Shown in pieces: positions 22,714 through 34,101 of a DNA stretch of 64,000 bases (its first letter is position 1; every line of letters starts with the position of its first letter). The DNA comes from Hemileia vastatrix. Its lineage: Eukaryota > Basidiomycota > Pucciniomycetes > Pucciniales > Zaghouaniaceae. The notes below the pieces were generated by a model. It was not told where the DNA came from. It saw nothing but the letters and a program-made list of their open reading frames with translations, and searched no databases. The stretch is from the NCBI GenBank assembly GCA_030280995.1, contig JASXTE010000014.1:558001-622000 (forward strand), written 5' to 3'. The position numbers were made by a program, and so were the translations under genes.

Positions 22714-24106
22714 GCGGCCGGGGAACTCCTTTAGGTAATTTCATGTAAATAGTCTCCTTAGGGACACTGTTGTAGAAAGCCGATTTAGCATCCATCTGAT
22801 GGAACTCCCACTTCTCAGAGACCGCAATGGCAAGGAGCATGCACAAGGTGGTAAGGCAACCTGTTGGGGCAAAGGTTTTTGAGTAATCAATCCCATATTT
22901 TTGTGAAAAACCTTGGGCACACAGTCATGCTTTAAATTTACTAATCTCATTGTTATGGTCTAACTTAATTTTGAAAACCCAGGTACTACCAATAGGTTAC
23001 GTGTGATCAGGGCACTTGACTATGTCCCACACATTTTTTCTGTTGAGTGTGTTAATCTCATTTTCAATAGCAATCTTCCAATTGTCACTGTTCCTATCAT
23101 TCAATGCTTGCTCGTAGTTACTGGGCATAAAGAGAGTTTCAGAGATTGGGATCATTGCATGGAATGCATCTTCTACAGACAAGTTTGATTGCTTCTGTGT
23201 CGTGGTTATGCTGCTTCTGGTCCGTCCACCCTTGATTATGTTGGACAAATCAATAGAGGATGAGATGTCTCGAGGTGCAGTATTTCCAGTGAGTTGGTAC
23301 TCCCAGAATTGAGAAGCTGGCTGATTGTTATTGGATTCTGAAGAAGCCGGGCTGTCACTATTGGAATTTGTGTCTTCTTCTTCAGTTTGTGAGTCATCGT
23401 GCTCCTGCCCGTCATCATTTGTGTATTCTGTGACTGGGTGGGTGTCCATGGAATTGTCTATGACAAACAGGTTGGGCCAAGTGATTTTTGGTTGGGTCGG
23501 CAGTGCAAAAGGGAATGTGTTTTCTTCGAATACTACATTGTGTGAGTAAAAAGGTTTTCTTGTCTCAAGGTTTAGAAGTCGATAAGAGTTATGTTCCTTG
23601 TGAAAGCCCAACAGACATGCCTTGACGGCATTACTGCTAAACTTACCAGAACAAACCTGCTTATCTACCAGCGCATATGCGAGACAACCAAAAGTCCTGA
23701 TTTTGTGAATTTTCGGCTTTATATTAAATAATATTTCATATGGCAATAAATATTTTGGATTCGATTTTGTCGGGACACGATTTTCAATAAAGACAGAGGT
23801 TTTTATAGCTTTGCCCCACAATTCTTGTGGCATGTTAGCTCTGAATAACATGGCTTTTTCCATCTCTATGGACGTGCAATTTCCACGCTCAGCAATTGGG
23901 TTTTGTTGAGGTGTGTAAGGCAAAGTCATGATGATTTTGAAACCTTCACTAGCTCCTAACTCTTTGAATTTTTTGTTGATAAATTCACCACCACCATCAC
24001 ATACGAGGTTAAGAAGTTTATGGTTTGTAAGGTTTTCAGAAAATCTCTTAAATTGCAGGAATTTATCAAATGTATCAGATTTATTTTTAAGTAAATACAC
24101 AAATTT
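22714..24106 (-). pseudogene. Copia B: integrase core and RT N-terminal half
   Basis: Shows the integrase core with CDGGGEFINKKF and YTPQQNPIAERGN, a C-terminal linker rich in Asp/Ser, then the RT start (GSTWVFKIKLDHNNEISKF, PTGCLTTLCMLLAIAV, MDAKSAFYNSVPKETIYMK). In-frame stops: a TAA near 22997 and a TGA near 22927, where KA-stop-LCAQGF would be Arg in related elements (CGA to TGA). It ends at the Ty3-A border and continues at 10155. Confidence 0.87.
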
Positions 24107-25637
24107 TTAGGATGAAAAGGCATCTGTTAATTTGAAGTAATATTCATTCCCCCCCTCTGTCCTCACTAGCCTCCCACTCAGATTGCAATGAACATATTCC
24201 AATGGCCTCGTTGCTTCAGGAAAATGTCCTGAAAACGGAAACTTGTGGAGCTTAGCTTTAACACAATGTTCACAAAAGAATGAGCTACTGGTGTCGTCAA
24301 ATGGTATCTTCAAGTGCCTAAGGAGCGTTTTCAAATAGCCCATGTTTATGTGGCCAAGTCGCAAATTCCAAGACATAAGGTCAGGCCTGACAGTGGAGGC
24401 TATGAGGGATTTGTGAATCATCTGCTTACCAGTCTTGGCGTGGATTTGGTATAGATTGGATCCAGGAATCAGTGCGCCAGTCAGACCCTTCTTACTATTG
24501 TCTTCAATTAGGATGGAAGCATCAGGTTCTGCACTCATTCGGCAACCCGCCTTGATAAATGGAGCCAGCACAACAAGGTTGCACTTAATTTTTTGAACAT
24601 GGAGGCAGCCAGTAAGTAGGACGCCCTTGTCACGGTCGTTAACCAGATACACTGATCCAATGCCGATTGCATATATCATCTCGCCATTGCCTACCTTGAT
24701 AGGGATGTTGACTTTGTTGTATGATGAGAAGGATTTATTGGTGGAGAACATGTGGGCTGAAGCTCCAGAATCAAAGATAAACTGAGGGGGATTAGACATA
24801 AAACCGGCAACAGCGGAATAAAGATGAAGTATTTCGTGTGTGAAGTTGGCAGCTTTGGTGCTGGTGGATTCTGTTTTTGTCTTTGTTTTGAAGTTGGGGC
24901 GCAATTCTGGGTGGAGGGCCCAGCACTGATCTTCGGAGTGGGGGCATTTTTCATTGTGCTTGCCATTTGAACAGTATTCGCGTTTTTTAGCTTGGTTGTT
25001 CTTGCCCCTTTTTGTGGCAATTAAGGCAGTTTCAGATGAGTCTAACCGGTCAGCTATGAGGGTGAGTTTCTTGATCACGATGTCGACTGTTAGTGGTTTT
25101 CCAGTATCTTCAGCCGTGTTTATGATCATGGCTCGGTGCATTTCCAAGGTGTCCGGTAGCTTATCGAGGATAAAGTAAGGATAATGTTGATCTTCGAATT
25201 TTTGTCCAATTAAGGTCAATTCGTTAATTGAAGATTGGAGCTCGGTAAGAAATCCTCGAACATTTCCTTCAGTACACTTTAATGCGCTGAATTGAGTATA
25301 GGCAGCAGTGATGTTAGTCGGACCACTAGCTGAGAATCTCTCAGCAAGATTCTTCCAGAGTCCTATGGTATTGGACCTTTCTGTCTTGTTGACCAAGGAG
25401 TTAAGGTTTGTGTCATCTAGCTTCTGGAAGATAATATTGGCAGCTCGAAGGCATTTTGCAATGCAAACAGATTTAGCATCGTTGTCAGTCGGGACCACAA
25501 TTTTTCCTTCAACCAGGTCATCAAGCTTGCATTGGGACAAGTAAAAGATCATCTTCCTTCGCCATGTAAGGTAGTTAAAAGATGTGAGGATAGGGATGTC
25601 CTACAAGAGTTTGCCTGAGTGTGTTGCGGTTTCCATA
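24107..25637 (-). pseudogene. Copia B: gag, protease and integrase zinc-binding part
   Basis: The likely gag start is the ATG at 25637 (METATHSGKLL), followed by a TAG at codon 12. Open reading then continues to 24107. Gag has a UBN2-like middle (ALKCTEGNVRGFLTELQSSI). Protease: FIFDSGASAHMFST. Integrase zinc-binding: RLGHINMGYLKTLL ... CEHCVKAK. A TAA at 24109-24107 separates it from the rest of integrase in the same frame. No CCHC zinc knuckle was seen, only a Cys-rich EYCSNGKHNEKCPHSEDQCW stretch at the expected place. Confidence 0.85.
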
Positions 25638-25674
25638 ATGCCGACGTGAGTCTATTTCAGACTTTTAATCTATT

Positions 25675-26355
25675 GACTTTTATAATTGATAATGAATCCC
25701 AGTCAGTAACTAAGTCACTATGAGTTGGCAATTCTCAATGAGCCAACCTGGACACGAGCATAACGAAATGTCGTAGGAATGATAAGGAAGCAATATAGTA
25801 AAAAAGATAATAGCGATTGATTAGTGCTTTGAGAATTAAATCAATGGGGAACGGAGTAGAAACAAAACTAAAATACAGGACAGTTAGGATTACGCATCTA
25901 ACCTTTTATAATTGATAATGAATCCCAGTCAGTTACTAAGTCACTATGAGTTGGCAATTCTCAATGAGCCAAACTTGGGATAAACATTAGGTCAGACGCT
26001 ATCAAGGATAAACTATAAGAAAGAAATAATACCTGGACACGAGCGTAATGAAACGTCGTAGGAATGATAAGGAAGCAATATAGTAAAAAAGATAATAGCG
26101 ATTGATTAGTGCTTTGAGAATTAAATCAATGGGGAACACTAGTCGGTACTTTAAGATATATATATATATATGTGACTATCATTATTGTTGACCTATCTCA
26201 AAACCTAAAAAAGCTAAATAATACGACGTACGCTATACTACACTCATGTGTCCAGAAATAAACTAATACTATGGGATAATGAGAAGAGATGTTAGAATAA
26301 GGTTTGATGAGTTAGGAGGCACGCGCATTTGAATTCTGACATCACCTACAAACCA
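25675..26355 (-). repeat. 5' LTR of copia B (about 681 bp)
   Basis: Nearly the same as 8304-8987, with scattered changes (for example CpG loss in GCGTAACGAAGCG-type text). It ends ACAAACCA at 26355. The outer flank does not repeat the flank of the other LTR. Confidence 0.8.
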
Positions 26356-26765
26356 AACACACTATCTTCTGACATATGGCAACTTGCGCAAATAGTCACT
26401 GGGAAAGGTGTATTAAGTACTACCAATATATATACTATAATGTTACTAATTATTATCACCAGTTGATTATTACTACGTTGTTAGTCAATATTAATTAGCT
26501 ATTGGTTACAGATGCAGATTGTTGTATTTTCTAAGATTGTCTCAATAATACTCAGCTTGTATGAGTGATGTGCTCATATAGGATAGAAAAAGAAAATAAT
26601 AAAAACAATCTAGCTAAAACAGCTGGGGAAATGAATATAACTAGAATCTAGGTCAATGTGGAGATGATCCTATTATTTAACAAAAGCTCAAATTTCATGA
26701 ATTGATTCATGGTCACACCATAGTCTTTTGAGAAATTTTTTCGGCTACAGGCCCCAATAAACAAA
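26356..26765. other. Spacer downstream of the host gene
   Basis: AT-rich, no open frame or repeat recognised. It would hold the 3' flank of the minus-strand host gene. Confidence 0.5.
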
Positions 26766-26876
26766 TTAACAGAAGGTTTTCATCTTTTTTTTCCGTGGGA
26801 ATTCGATTTCAAACACATTTTTTGTGGTTTTGGGAGAATTGAGGATGCAATCTTTCTTGGGGCTGGGAATCAAAAT

Positions 26877-27468
26877 TGATAAGATAAGATGGCAGGTAAG
26901 CAGTGATTTAAATAAAATAAGTGGACAAGGGACAAAGTTGACACGGGACAAGTGAGAAGTGGAAAATAAGTGGACAAGTGGACTGAGAACTTAGAGATAA
27001 AGAATAGAACATTAATGTAATGAAATAAAGTGAGCAAAATAAAATAAATGGGAGAGATAACAAAGTGGATGAATTGCTGTAGAAGAGCATACGTACAAGT
27101 TACCTGATAAGATAAGATTGCAGGTATGAAATGATTTAGATAAAATAAGTGGACAAGAAACAAGGTGGACACGGGACAAGTGAGAAGTGGACAATAAGTG
27201 AACAAGTAGACTGAGAGCTTAGGAAGAAAGAATAGAGTTTTAATGTAATGAAATAAAGTGAGAAAAATAAAAAATGAGAGAGAGAAGAAAGTGGAAGTGT
27301 AATATGTGAGAAGTTCCGCATCCACTTATAGAAAAAGTATATTATTAAGTTAGTTTAAACAAAAAGAAACGCTGCTAATAGGGTCTAACACATTATCTAT
27401 ATCTATGTCTAATAAGAAATATATGCTTAATTAAATAAATATGTATTTAGCTCTATCTAACATTGACA
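26877..27468 (-). mobile_element. Solo LTR of the copia C1 family (592 bp)
   Basis: On the minus strand it starts TGTCAATGTTAGATAGAGC and ends CTTATCTTATCA, matching the C1 LTR at 6892-7676 but with two rather than four internal repeat units. There is no internal element sequence on either side. It is flanked by AAAT on both sides (26873-26876 and 27469-27472), 4 bp of an expected 5-bp duplication. It sits in exon 4 of the host gene. Confidence 0.87.
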
Positions 27469-28593
27469 AAATGTACTCTTGAATTCAGCGGCTTTCATTT
27501 TGATGCTTGAAAATGATATGTTAAGCTCAATTTGGTTTAACAGTGCCGCAGATTTTTTTCCGGTTGGGTCTGTGTATCTATCTAAACAAGCAGAAATTTT
27601 GATAATCTCTTGAAGCCATTGAAGTTCATCCAACTCACTGAAAAAACGATTGGCTTCTGGGAGCATTTTTTCAAAAACTCTTTCCGCTTCCCACAAGCAT
27701 TGCTCATGAACAATATCTTATTTGATTATTTCATGCAATTCGAAATATATTAGTACCTTATATTAGATGATAATAATTGGAAAAACTTACATCTTTCATG
27801 TTGAAAGAAATATTTACGAAGCTGCTTCAGTATTTCTTCAGCTTCTTTTGATGTCTGTTCGTAATCAGTTAAGAGTCGGGCTTTCAATAGAATTTCTTGA
27901 AAATAGTTATCTAAAAAATAGAAATCATCTAGTCTTTTTCTCAGGAAGCTTCTTTTATCTAGCATGTTCGAAATTAAAAAGCTTCCCATCTTATCAGAAG
28001 CCAAAATTTCTATTTGAAAGTCGGACCATAATTCTTCTTCATATGTGGTTGTGGGAATCTTCCGGATGTTTTGTTTCATAATTACTCCAGCTCGAATACT
28101 TTCTTCTGGACTAAGACCGTACAACTCTTGTCTGACTGTATCCAATAAGCGTTGAAGAGCGAAAATTTCTTTTTTTTTTTGCGGGTTATTTAGGTTGCGT
28201 AATAGTATATCGTAAAAAAGATTGTGTATGTGTTGGGCACGTTGACGTTCTGAGACAGATTTTGATAAGTCGAGGCTCATCCAAGATTTAAGCAGCTTTT
28301 TAAACGTAGATTTGGATTTGGAGAAATGAAGAGCAATTTTCTCCCAAGTTTTGCAAAAATCATCGATATTATCTGAACGGAATATTTCGAGTCCTCCATG
28401 TTTAACGTATTCTATAAAGTCATAGAGGAGGATTTATCAGCTGGTGAAAGGCATATCGTTCGGAACTGAAAAGTTTCCAAAATTATAAAGACTTACTTTT
28501 GAATTCAATGTTGCTGACTATTTTGATCAGCCAACTCTTTATCTTGTAAAACCAATAGAAAATGCTGAAGCAATTGAACTCGTACGGTCTTTT

Positions 28594-28704
28594 TATTGGC
28601 GCAGCGATAATGTTTTAGTTGGAACAGTAACAAAAAGGATATTTTCATTACTATTGTGGTCACGCAGACTATATACACTACTGCGGCGTAGTCGAGACCT
28701 AACA
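28594..28704 (-). repeat. 3' LTR of copia F (111 bp)
   Basis: Identical to 34102-34212. Preceded on the minus strand by GGAGGGGCGGG (28705-28715). Very short for an LTR. Confidence 0.9.
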
Positions 28705-28834
28705 CCCGCCCCTCCGACAAGACGCTCATTCTAGTATATATGAAACTATTTACAATTTATATGATGTTATTATGGTAGCTATTAGGAATATAACAGAAAA
28801 TAGACAAAACGATGATAAAGTAGTTATAATTTTG

Positions 28835-31800
28835 TTATTTGATACCTAAGTTTCCACATCCCTTGTCATGTAACTGTTTGCTTAGTGGTTTCGTCATTAT
28901 ATCCGCTAGTTGTTCAGATGTAGGTACCCATGATATTGTAGCTTTTCTTTTATGTAGTTGTTCATTGACAAAAAAGAATTCCCTGTCGCTGTGCCTGGTC
29001 CTCTTGTTTGAGCTTTCATCGTTTGATACCTTTATAGATGCTTGATTATCACATTTTAAGTGAAACGGGCCTGTGAAATTAATCAAATCATTGAGTAAAT
29101 TTTGAATCCACAAGCCCATTCTAGTGGCACCCCCAAGGGCCATGTATTCTGCATGGCATGTTGAGGAAGCAACAGATGGCATGCGTTTTGAGGACCAGAA
29201 TATTAAGGAACCTTGCATGTTGATAATCATGCCTCCAGTTGATCTTGAAAATTCCCCGCCCCAGTTTGCATCTGAGTAGACGTCTAGGTTGATAGTATGT
29301 GAGGTTGATTGTGGATATAAGTGTAGTTTCTTTGTGGCTGTATATTGTAAATAACCAAGTAAGTGTCTCAACGCTCTCCAGTGTTCGTTAGTGGGGTTTT
29401 TTGAGTGTCTAGCCAATTGATTTACAGAGAAACTGAGGTCAGGACGAGTTGCTGTGGTTAGATAAGTCAAGGAACCAATAATTGACAGATAATCTCCTGG
29501 ATTAATAGCTGGGTGGTTTGGTGGGGGTGTGGAAAGGTCTATATTGGTCGGCAGTGGTTGATGGTGACATACTCCTGTTATATGATGAGTTGTTAAAATT
29601 CTGTCTATCAAATTTTCTTGACTAAGTCGAAATCCTTTTTCATTCCTTTCTATCTTGATACCTACTATTGCATCCAGTCTATCTTGCCATTTGATGATGA
29701 GAGTTTGGCTTAAATCTCTTTCAAGTTGTTTCAAAACCTCATTGTTGTTGCCAGTTACAATTCCATCGTCAACATGAACCCAAAGCATAGCCTTTGTGTT
29801 GTTATTCTTCAGAAAATAAACGCTATTGTCGTAGGATGACATTTCATAGCCCAGGTTTTTTAGCTGCTGTCCAAAGTGTTGCCACCAGCAACGTGCTGCC
29901 TGACATGTTCCATAAAGAGCTTTGAGCAATTTGAAAACTTTTCCATCTTTTTTCTCAAAGCCAGGAGGGTCCTTTACCCATACTTCTTCATCTATTGGAC
30001 TATGAAGGTATGCTGCTGTGACATCAAAAGCATGGACTGGCCAGTTATACATAGCTGCAATGGTGAGGATGATTCTTTGGGCTGTAAATGAGGCAGTTGG
30101 AGCAAAAGTGGAAGAATAATCTATACCCTTTACTTGTTTAAAACCTTTTGCCACGTATCGAGCCTTCAGCTTTGTGTTTCCTGTTGATGCATCTTTCTTT
30201 TCTGCAAAAACCCATCTAGCATCTAGTATTCTGGCCCCTTCAGGTGGTTCTTTTCTCTCCCAGACCTTCATGTTTGTTAAGTTATCTATTTCTTGTTGAC
30301 AAGCTTTTCTCCATTCATCACCCTTCTCGGACCGTAAGGCTTCTTTGAATGTTTTAGGTAACTGAGTTGCAAAGTATTCACAATTAATTTGGATGTCTTC
30401 TACCAGACGATCTTGCTCAATCATTTGTTCTTCCAGATCAAAATTTCCTAGTATAAGATTGCTGCAGGTTAGAGTGTTTGCACTGTTCATTACAAAATCG
30501 AGGGACATCTTATTTTCACTTTTTGTTTCACATTCTTTGAAGCTGGCCCACGCAGATGTTAAGAATTTCTTTTCTATCGGATCCCAAAAAATCCAGCCTT
30601 TCATACCAGCTGGGAAACCTACAGTGTAGCATCTTCTTGCTCGGACATCTAGCTTTTTTCTCTTCTCTTCAGGTATGTGTACATAAGCTACTTCACCAAA
30701 TTTCCTAAGAATATCTAATTGCGGTTTAGTGTTGAAGAGTGCTTCATAAGGTGTAATTGAGTTGCAAATAGTGTTGGGTATTCTGTTTAGGAGATATGAA
30801 GCCCATTTGAAAGCAAAAGACCAGAAGGTTTTTCCAAGACGACTGTCAAATAGTATAGTTCTTCCCATTTCTGTAAGAGTACGATTAAATCTTTCAATAT
30901 TTCCATTTTGTTGATGAAAATATGGTAGAGATTTTTCATGAATTATTCCGTTTTTTGTTGTGAACATGTCCATTAGTTTATTGTTGAATTCTCCTCCATT
31001 GTCTGATCTAATTATTTTGACCTTCTGATTTGTCTGTTTCTCCAATCTTGTTATGATGTTGATGACCGTATTTGTTGATTCAGATTTGTTTTTGATGACA
31101 TGACACTCACTGTATGTTGTAGCTAAATCTCTGAAGGTTAAAGCATATAAACCACCGTCAACTGATTCCTCTTCTATTGGGCCGATTAAGTCCATAGTTA
31201 CTATTTCAAGTTTGTCAACTTTTCTACCAGTTGACTCAAGAAAACATTGTCTTCTACTTTTGCACATTTGACAAGAATCACATATAATATTTCCATTAGG
31301 CAGTTTGTCAGGTAATCCATGAACCATTTTCTCTTTGCACATCTTTCTTATTTGTCTCAGACTTGCATGGCCAAGTAAGCAGTGCCAAGTATAGAGGATT
31401 TCTTCATCTTTGTTTCTTTTTCTTAATTCAGGATACTTAGTTGGGATCTCAAGACTAAATATTGCTGGTTGTATAGGTAGAACATTTGATTCATTTCTAG
31501 TAAGATCAGAATGTGATAATATAGTAGTTACATCAGAAGATACATTTAAATTATTATGATGCATTGGACTGTTAAATGTCCATTTCCTGTTGATGAACAT
31601 GGCTGACAGAATTGGAAAGCCGTGATAGCTGATTAGAAAGTCATTGAAGTTAACGCATGAAAAGTTAGCACCACTCTTGATTAGGGATGCTGGTGAGATT
31701 AGCGTACCTCTAGCATCTTTACAGTAGTATACTGGTCTAATATTGATGATTTCCCCATTGAGACCATGGAAGCGTATCGTCCCTTTGCCTGTGATGAGAG

Positions 31801-33295
31801 GAGAGGAACCATTAGTGGCCACTTTCAAAGCAATGGGATTTTTTAGAGGGAGGAAATCAACCAACTCATTCAGATTTCCAGAAAGATGATGAGTTGCACC
31901 TGTGTCAAAAATAGGGTTCGCCGAATATGCTTCGTTGTCTGATAGTTGCATTCTAGCAAAAGCAGCTGCAGATGCTTCTGGGGAGTCATCAGTGAGTTCT
32001 ACAATTTGTGCCGAAGCAGATTTCGCTTGAGGTGGTTGTGAGGTGTTGTGACGGTTTGTTTGTCTTTGAGGATAAATTGGGCGGTAAGAATCCATTTTTT
32101 GTTGTATAGGCCTCTGGTGGATGGGTAGATTTGGTTTGGGTGGAGGATTGTTATTAGGGACAATTGTTGGTTGTATGATAGAGGGCGGTACCACCATTGG
32201 ATAGTGTGTGCTGTAGCCCGCTTGCCTGTTTTGTAAAAAGGAATTGTAATTGGTGCGGTTGTTGAGAGTTCTTTTAGGACAGTTGGCTTGCAGATGACCT
32301 GATGAGTTACAGATATAGCAGTTTCCTGAAGATCTTTGAGTAGCAGCATTAGATTCATAGACATTCTGATTAGTAGTATTAGATTCATAGACATTAACAG
32401 AACCAGAACCAGAATCAGAGAGAGGTAGCTTAGTAGAAACAGAAGCAGAAGATTCATTTGCAGTGACAGTAGTGTTAGTAGTGGTGGTATTCAGAAGTTT
32501 ATCATCGTGTTTAAGTCTTTCCCAAGTGGTACAAAAAATTTTGTTGAGAACTGCAACAGTGATTGATTTATCAGATTTGCATAGTTGTTCTGTTTCTTTG
32601 AGAACTTCTGAGCTAAACCGTGGATTGTCTTGAATGATGCGTTGACAGAGGCAGCCTAAGATGTCCTTTTCACTGAGTCCTTGAGCCCATAAGCAAGCAC
32701 ACGCATCTCGAAATTCATTCATTAACTCTATGGGATTGTCGCATTCTTTAGAACGAAGATCGATTACTCTTTCTATGGCATTCAGTTGAGCCGCTCTGGA
32801 AACTGTGTTGAAGACACTTTTGATATGGCGAAAAGCAGTCGTGCTTGGTGTAACATCGATAATTTGAGATTTCATCTCTGGTCCAACAGAATTGATCAGT
32901 ATTGCTCTACCTATTCGCTCTTTGATGGAAGTTTTTGAGGCCCCTTTACGCTCTAGAAAGTTGGTTTCTCCAGTGAAGTCGCTGATGACGCCTCGTAGTT
33001 CTCTATGCCACTCGCGGAAATTTGAACCATCGTCTTTTAGAGTATGTCGCCAGTCTTTCAATAGCATCCTTGCCTTAACAATGCTGTCTCGAATGTATGA
33101 GTCTTCTTGAATTCGGAGTAGTACACGTGGATTGGGCGCATCATCCATATCAGACGTCGCATCTTCTTCATGGATTTGAGTTTCATTTTCGTTTGTGGTA
33201 TAGTCTTGAGGTGGTCGTTGTGGATAACTGGGTGTTGGTCGAGAGGTTGGTGTATCATATTCTTGAGGAGTCGGTTGTTGGTTGGATGGCATCAT
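28835..33295 (-). CDS. Copia F gag-pol polyprotein (1486 aa), intact
   Basis: A single uninterrupted frame from the ATG at 33295. A Pro/Gln-rich N-terminus is followed by a UBN2-type gag (about residues 75-270) and a CCHC knuckle CYICNSSGHLQANC (about residue 325). Protease has IFDTGATHHLSGN (about 460). Integrase has HCLLGHASL ... CDSCQMCKSRR, MDLIGP, RSDNGGEFNN and HQQNGNIERFNR (D,D,E). Reverse transcriptase has AFDVTAAYLHSPIDEEVW, LLKALYGTCQAARCWW and the active site WVHVDDGIVTG. RNase H has VYSDANWGGEFSRSTGG and CDNQASIKV. All key residues I could check are present, so this copy may be functional. A frameshift or stop between gag and pol is absent, as usual for copia. Confidence 0.95.
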   Translation of the reverse strand: MMPSNQQPTPQEYDTPTSRPTPSYPQRPPQDYTTNENETQIHEEDATSDMDDAPNPRVLLRIQEDSYIRDSIVKARMLLKDWRHTLKDDGSNFREWHRELRGVISDFTGETNFLERKGASKTSIKERIGRAILINSVGPEMKSQIIDVTPSTTAFRHIKSVFNTVSRAAQLNAIERVIDLRSKECDNPIELMNEFRDACACLWAQGLSEKDILGCLCQRIIQDNPRFSSEVLKETEQLCKSDKSITVAVLNKIFCTTWERLKHDDKLLNTTTTNTTVTANESSASVSTKLPLSDSGSGSVNVYESNTTNQNVYESNAATQRSSGNCYICNSSGHLQANCPKRTLNNRTNYNSFLQNRQAGYSTHYPMVVPPSIIQPTIVPNNNPPPKPNLPIHQRPIQQKMDSYRPIYPQRQTNRHNTSQPPQAKSASAQIVELTDDSPEASAAAFARMQLSDNEAYSANPIFDTGATHHLSGNLNELVDFLPLKNPIALKVATNGSSPLITGKGTIRFHGLNGEIINIRPVYYCKDARGTLISPASLIKSGANFSCVNFNDFLISYHGFPILSAMFINRKWTFNSPMHHNNLNVSSDVTTILSHSDLTRNESNVLPIQPAIFSLEIPTKYPELRKRNKDEEILYTWHCLLGHASLRQIRKMCKEKMVHGLPDKLPNGNIICDSCQMCKSRRQCFLESTGRKVDKLEIVTMDLIGPIEEESVDGGLYALTFRDLATTYSECHVIKNKSESTNTVINIITRLEKQTNQKVKIIRSDNGGEFNNKLMDMFTTKNGIIHEKSLPYFHQQNGNIERFNRTLTEMGRTILFDSRLGKTFWSFAFKWASYLLNRIPNTICNSITPYEALFNTKPQLDILRKFGEVAYVHIPEEKRKKLDVRARRCYTVGFPAGMKGWIFWDPIEKKFLTSAWASFKECETKSENKMSLDFVMNSANTLTCSNLILGNFDLEEQMIEQDRLVEDIQINCEYFATQLPKTFKEALRSEKGDEWRKACQQEIDNLTNMKVWERKEPPEGARILDARWVFAEKKDASTGNTKLKARYVAKGFKQVKGIDYSSTFAPTASFTAQRIILTIAAMYNWPVHAFDVTAAYLHSPIDEEVWVKDPPGFEKKDGKVFKLLKALYGTCQAARCWWQHFGQQLKNLGYEMSSYDNSVYFLKNNNTKAMLWVHVDDGIVTGNNNEVLKQLERDLSQTLIIKWQDRLDAIVGIKIERNEKGFRLSQENLIDRILTTHHITGVCHHQPLPTNIDLSTPPPNHPAINPGDYLSIIGSLTYLTTATRPDLSFSVNQLARHSKNPTNEHWRALRHLLGYLQYTATKKLHLYPQSTSHTINLDVYSDANWGGEFSRSTGGMIINMQGSLIFWSSKRMPSVASSTCHAEYMALGGATRMGLWIQNLLNDLINFTGPFHLKCDNQASIKVSNDESSNKRTRHSDREFFFVNEQLHKRKATISWVPTSEQLADIMTKPLSKQLHDKGCGNLGIK

Positions 33296-33524
33296 CGAAG
33301 TGTCAAGTATTAAAGTAGTAATGAGATGAAAAGAGAATGAAGAGAAAAGGGAGGAAGAAAAAGAAGAAAAGAAATTTAAGAGAGAGAAAAAAAAGAAAAA
33401 AGGAGAAAAAAAAAGATAACGAGAATATTTATTATAATAAGAAGAGAAGAAAGAAAAGAAGAATAGAAAAAAGAAAAGGAAAAAGAAGATAGGGAACGAG
33501 TACTGGGTGAAAGGGCGGGTTTAT

Positions 33525-33587
<63 letters not shown>

Positions 33588-33691
33588 TAGTCGATTATAT
33601 TTCACTTTCGGAGAGATAGGGCCACTATCTCGCTTTGATGCTTGGCGAGAGCAACAACCTAATCGCTTATAGGATCGAGGTAAATATTAGT

Positions 33692-33739
<48 letters not shown>

Positions 33740-34101
33740 TTTTTAGAGAAAGGAAAAGGAGGTAAAAGAAGCGATAAGAGAGAAAAGAAAAGCGAGAAGA
33801 GAGAGAGGAACAAAGAAGCTTGTAAAAGAGAACAATTGGCGAGGTGCGAACGGAAAAGAAGAAAAAGAAAAGAAGAAAAAAAATAAAGGAAACGATTGCC
33901 GAGGGGAGGAAAGAACGATTGCCGAGAAGACGATTGTCGAGAAAACGATTGCCGAGAGGAGGAAAAAAAAATCCAAAGAGGAGAAAAAGGGGTTGACGAG
34001 ACCGTTATTTAGTCGTTTTTAAGAAAAAAGGAGACTAGGCAAGATAGGAGAAGAAAGGAATAAAGGAAAAAAGGCGAGACTAGGCACAAGAGCCCATAAC
34101 C
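33296..34101 (-). promoter_or_regulatory. Copia F 5' untranslated region with two long poly-A tracts
   Basis: In the sense (minus) strand this leader has pure A runs of 43 (33735-33693) and 55 (33585-33531) bases. It also has a set of GAACGATTGCCGAGAAG-like repeats near 33886-33966 (about four copies), and a C/T-rich block before the ATG. The primer-binding site is at its 5' edge (34101-34087). The poly-A tract lengths may be affected by assembly. Confidence 0.7.

Larger units (their letters stand above)
8304..26355 (-). mobile_element. Copia B: Ty1/copia element split by Ty3-A
   Basis: A minus-strand copia element with similar LTRs at 8304-8987 (3') and 25675-26355 (5'). Its reading order is gag, protease, integrase and start of RT (25637 down to 22714), then, after the 12.6-kb insertion, the rest of RT and RNase H (10155 down to 8974). 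Deleting the insertion and one target copy joins GVPRP to PNINNPVLLLKRSLYGLKQ in frame, a typical copia RT passage. No clear target duplication was found at the outer ends. Several stop codons make it inactive. Confidence 0.9.

Noticed and set aside
28505..28729. Frame starting MSVLSEGRVLGLDYAAV, repeated at 34019-34213
   Set aside because: It is the 111-bp LTR of copia F read through into flanking DNA, not a gene.
32892..33318. Plus-strand frames opposite copia F gag
   Set aside because: Shadow frames of the intact minus-strand gag-pol ORF.
33635..33976. Lys/Arg-rich and Phe-rich frames on both strands
   Set aside because: Products of homopolymer and purine-rich leader sequence of copia F.
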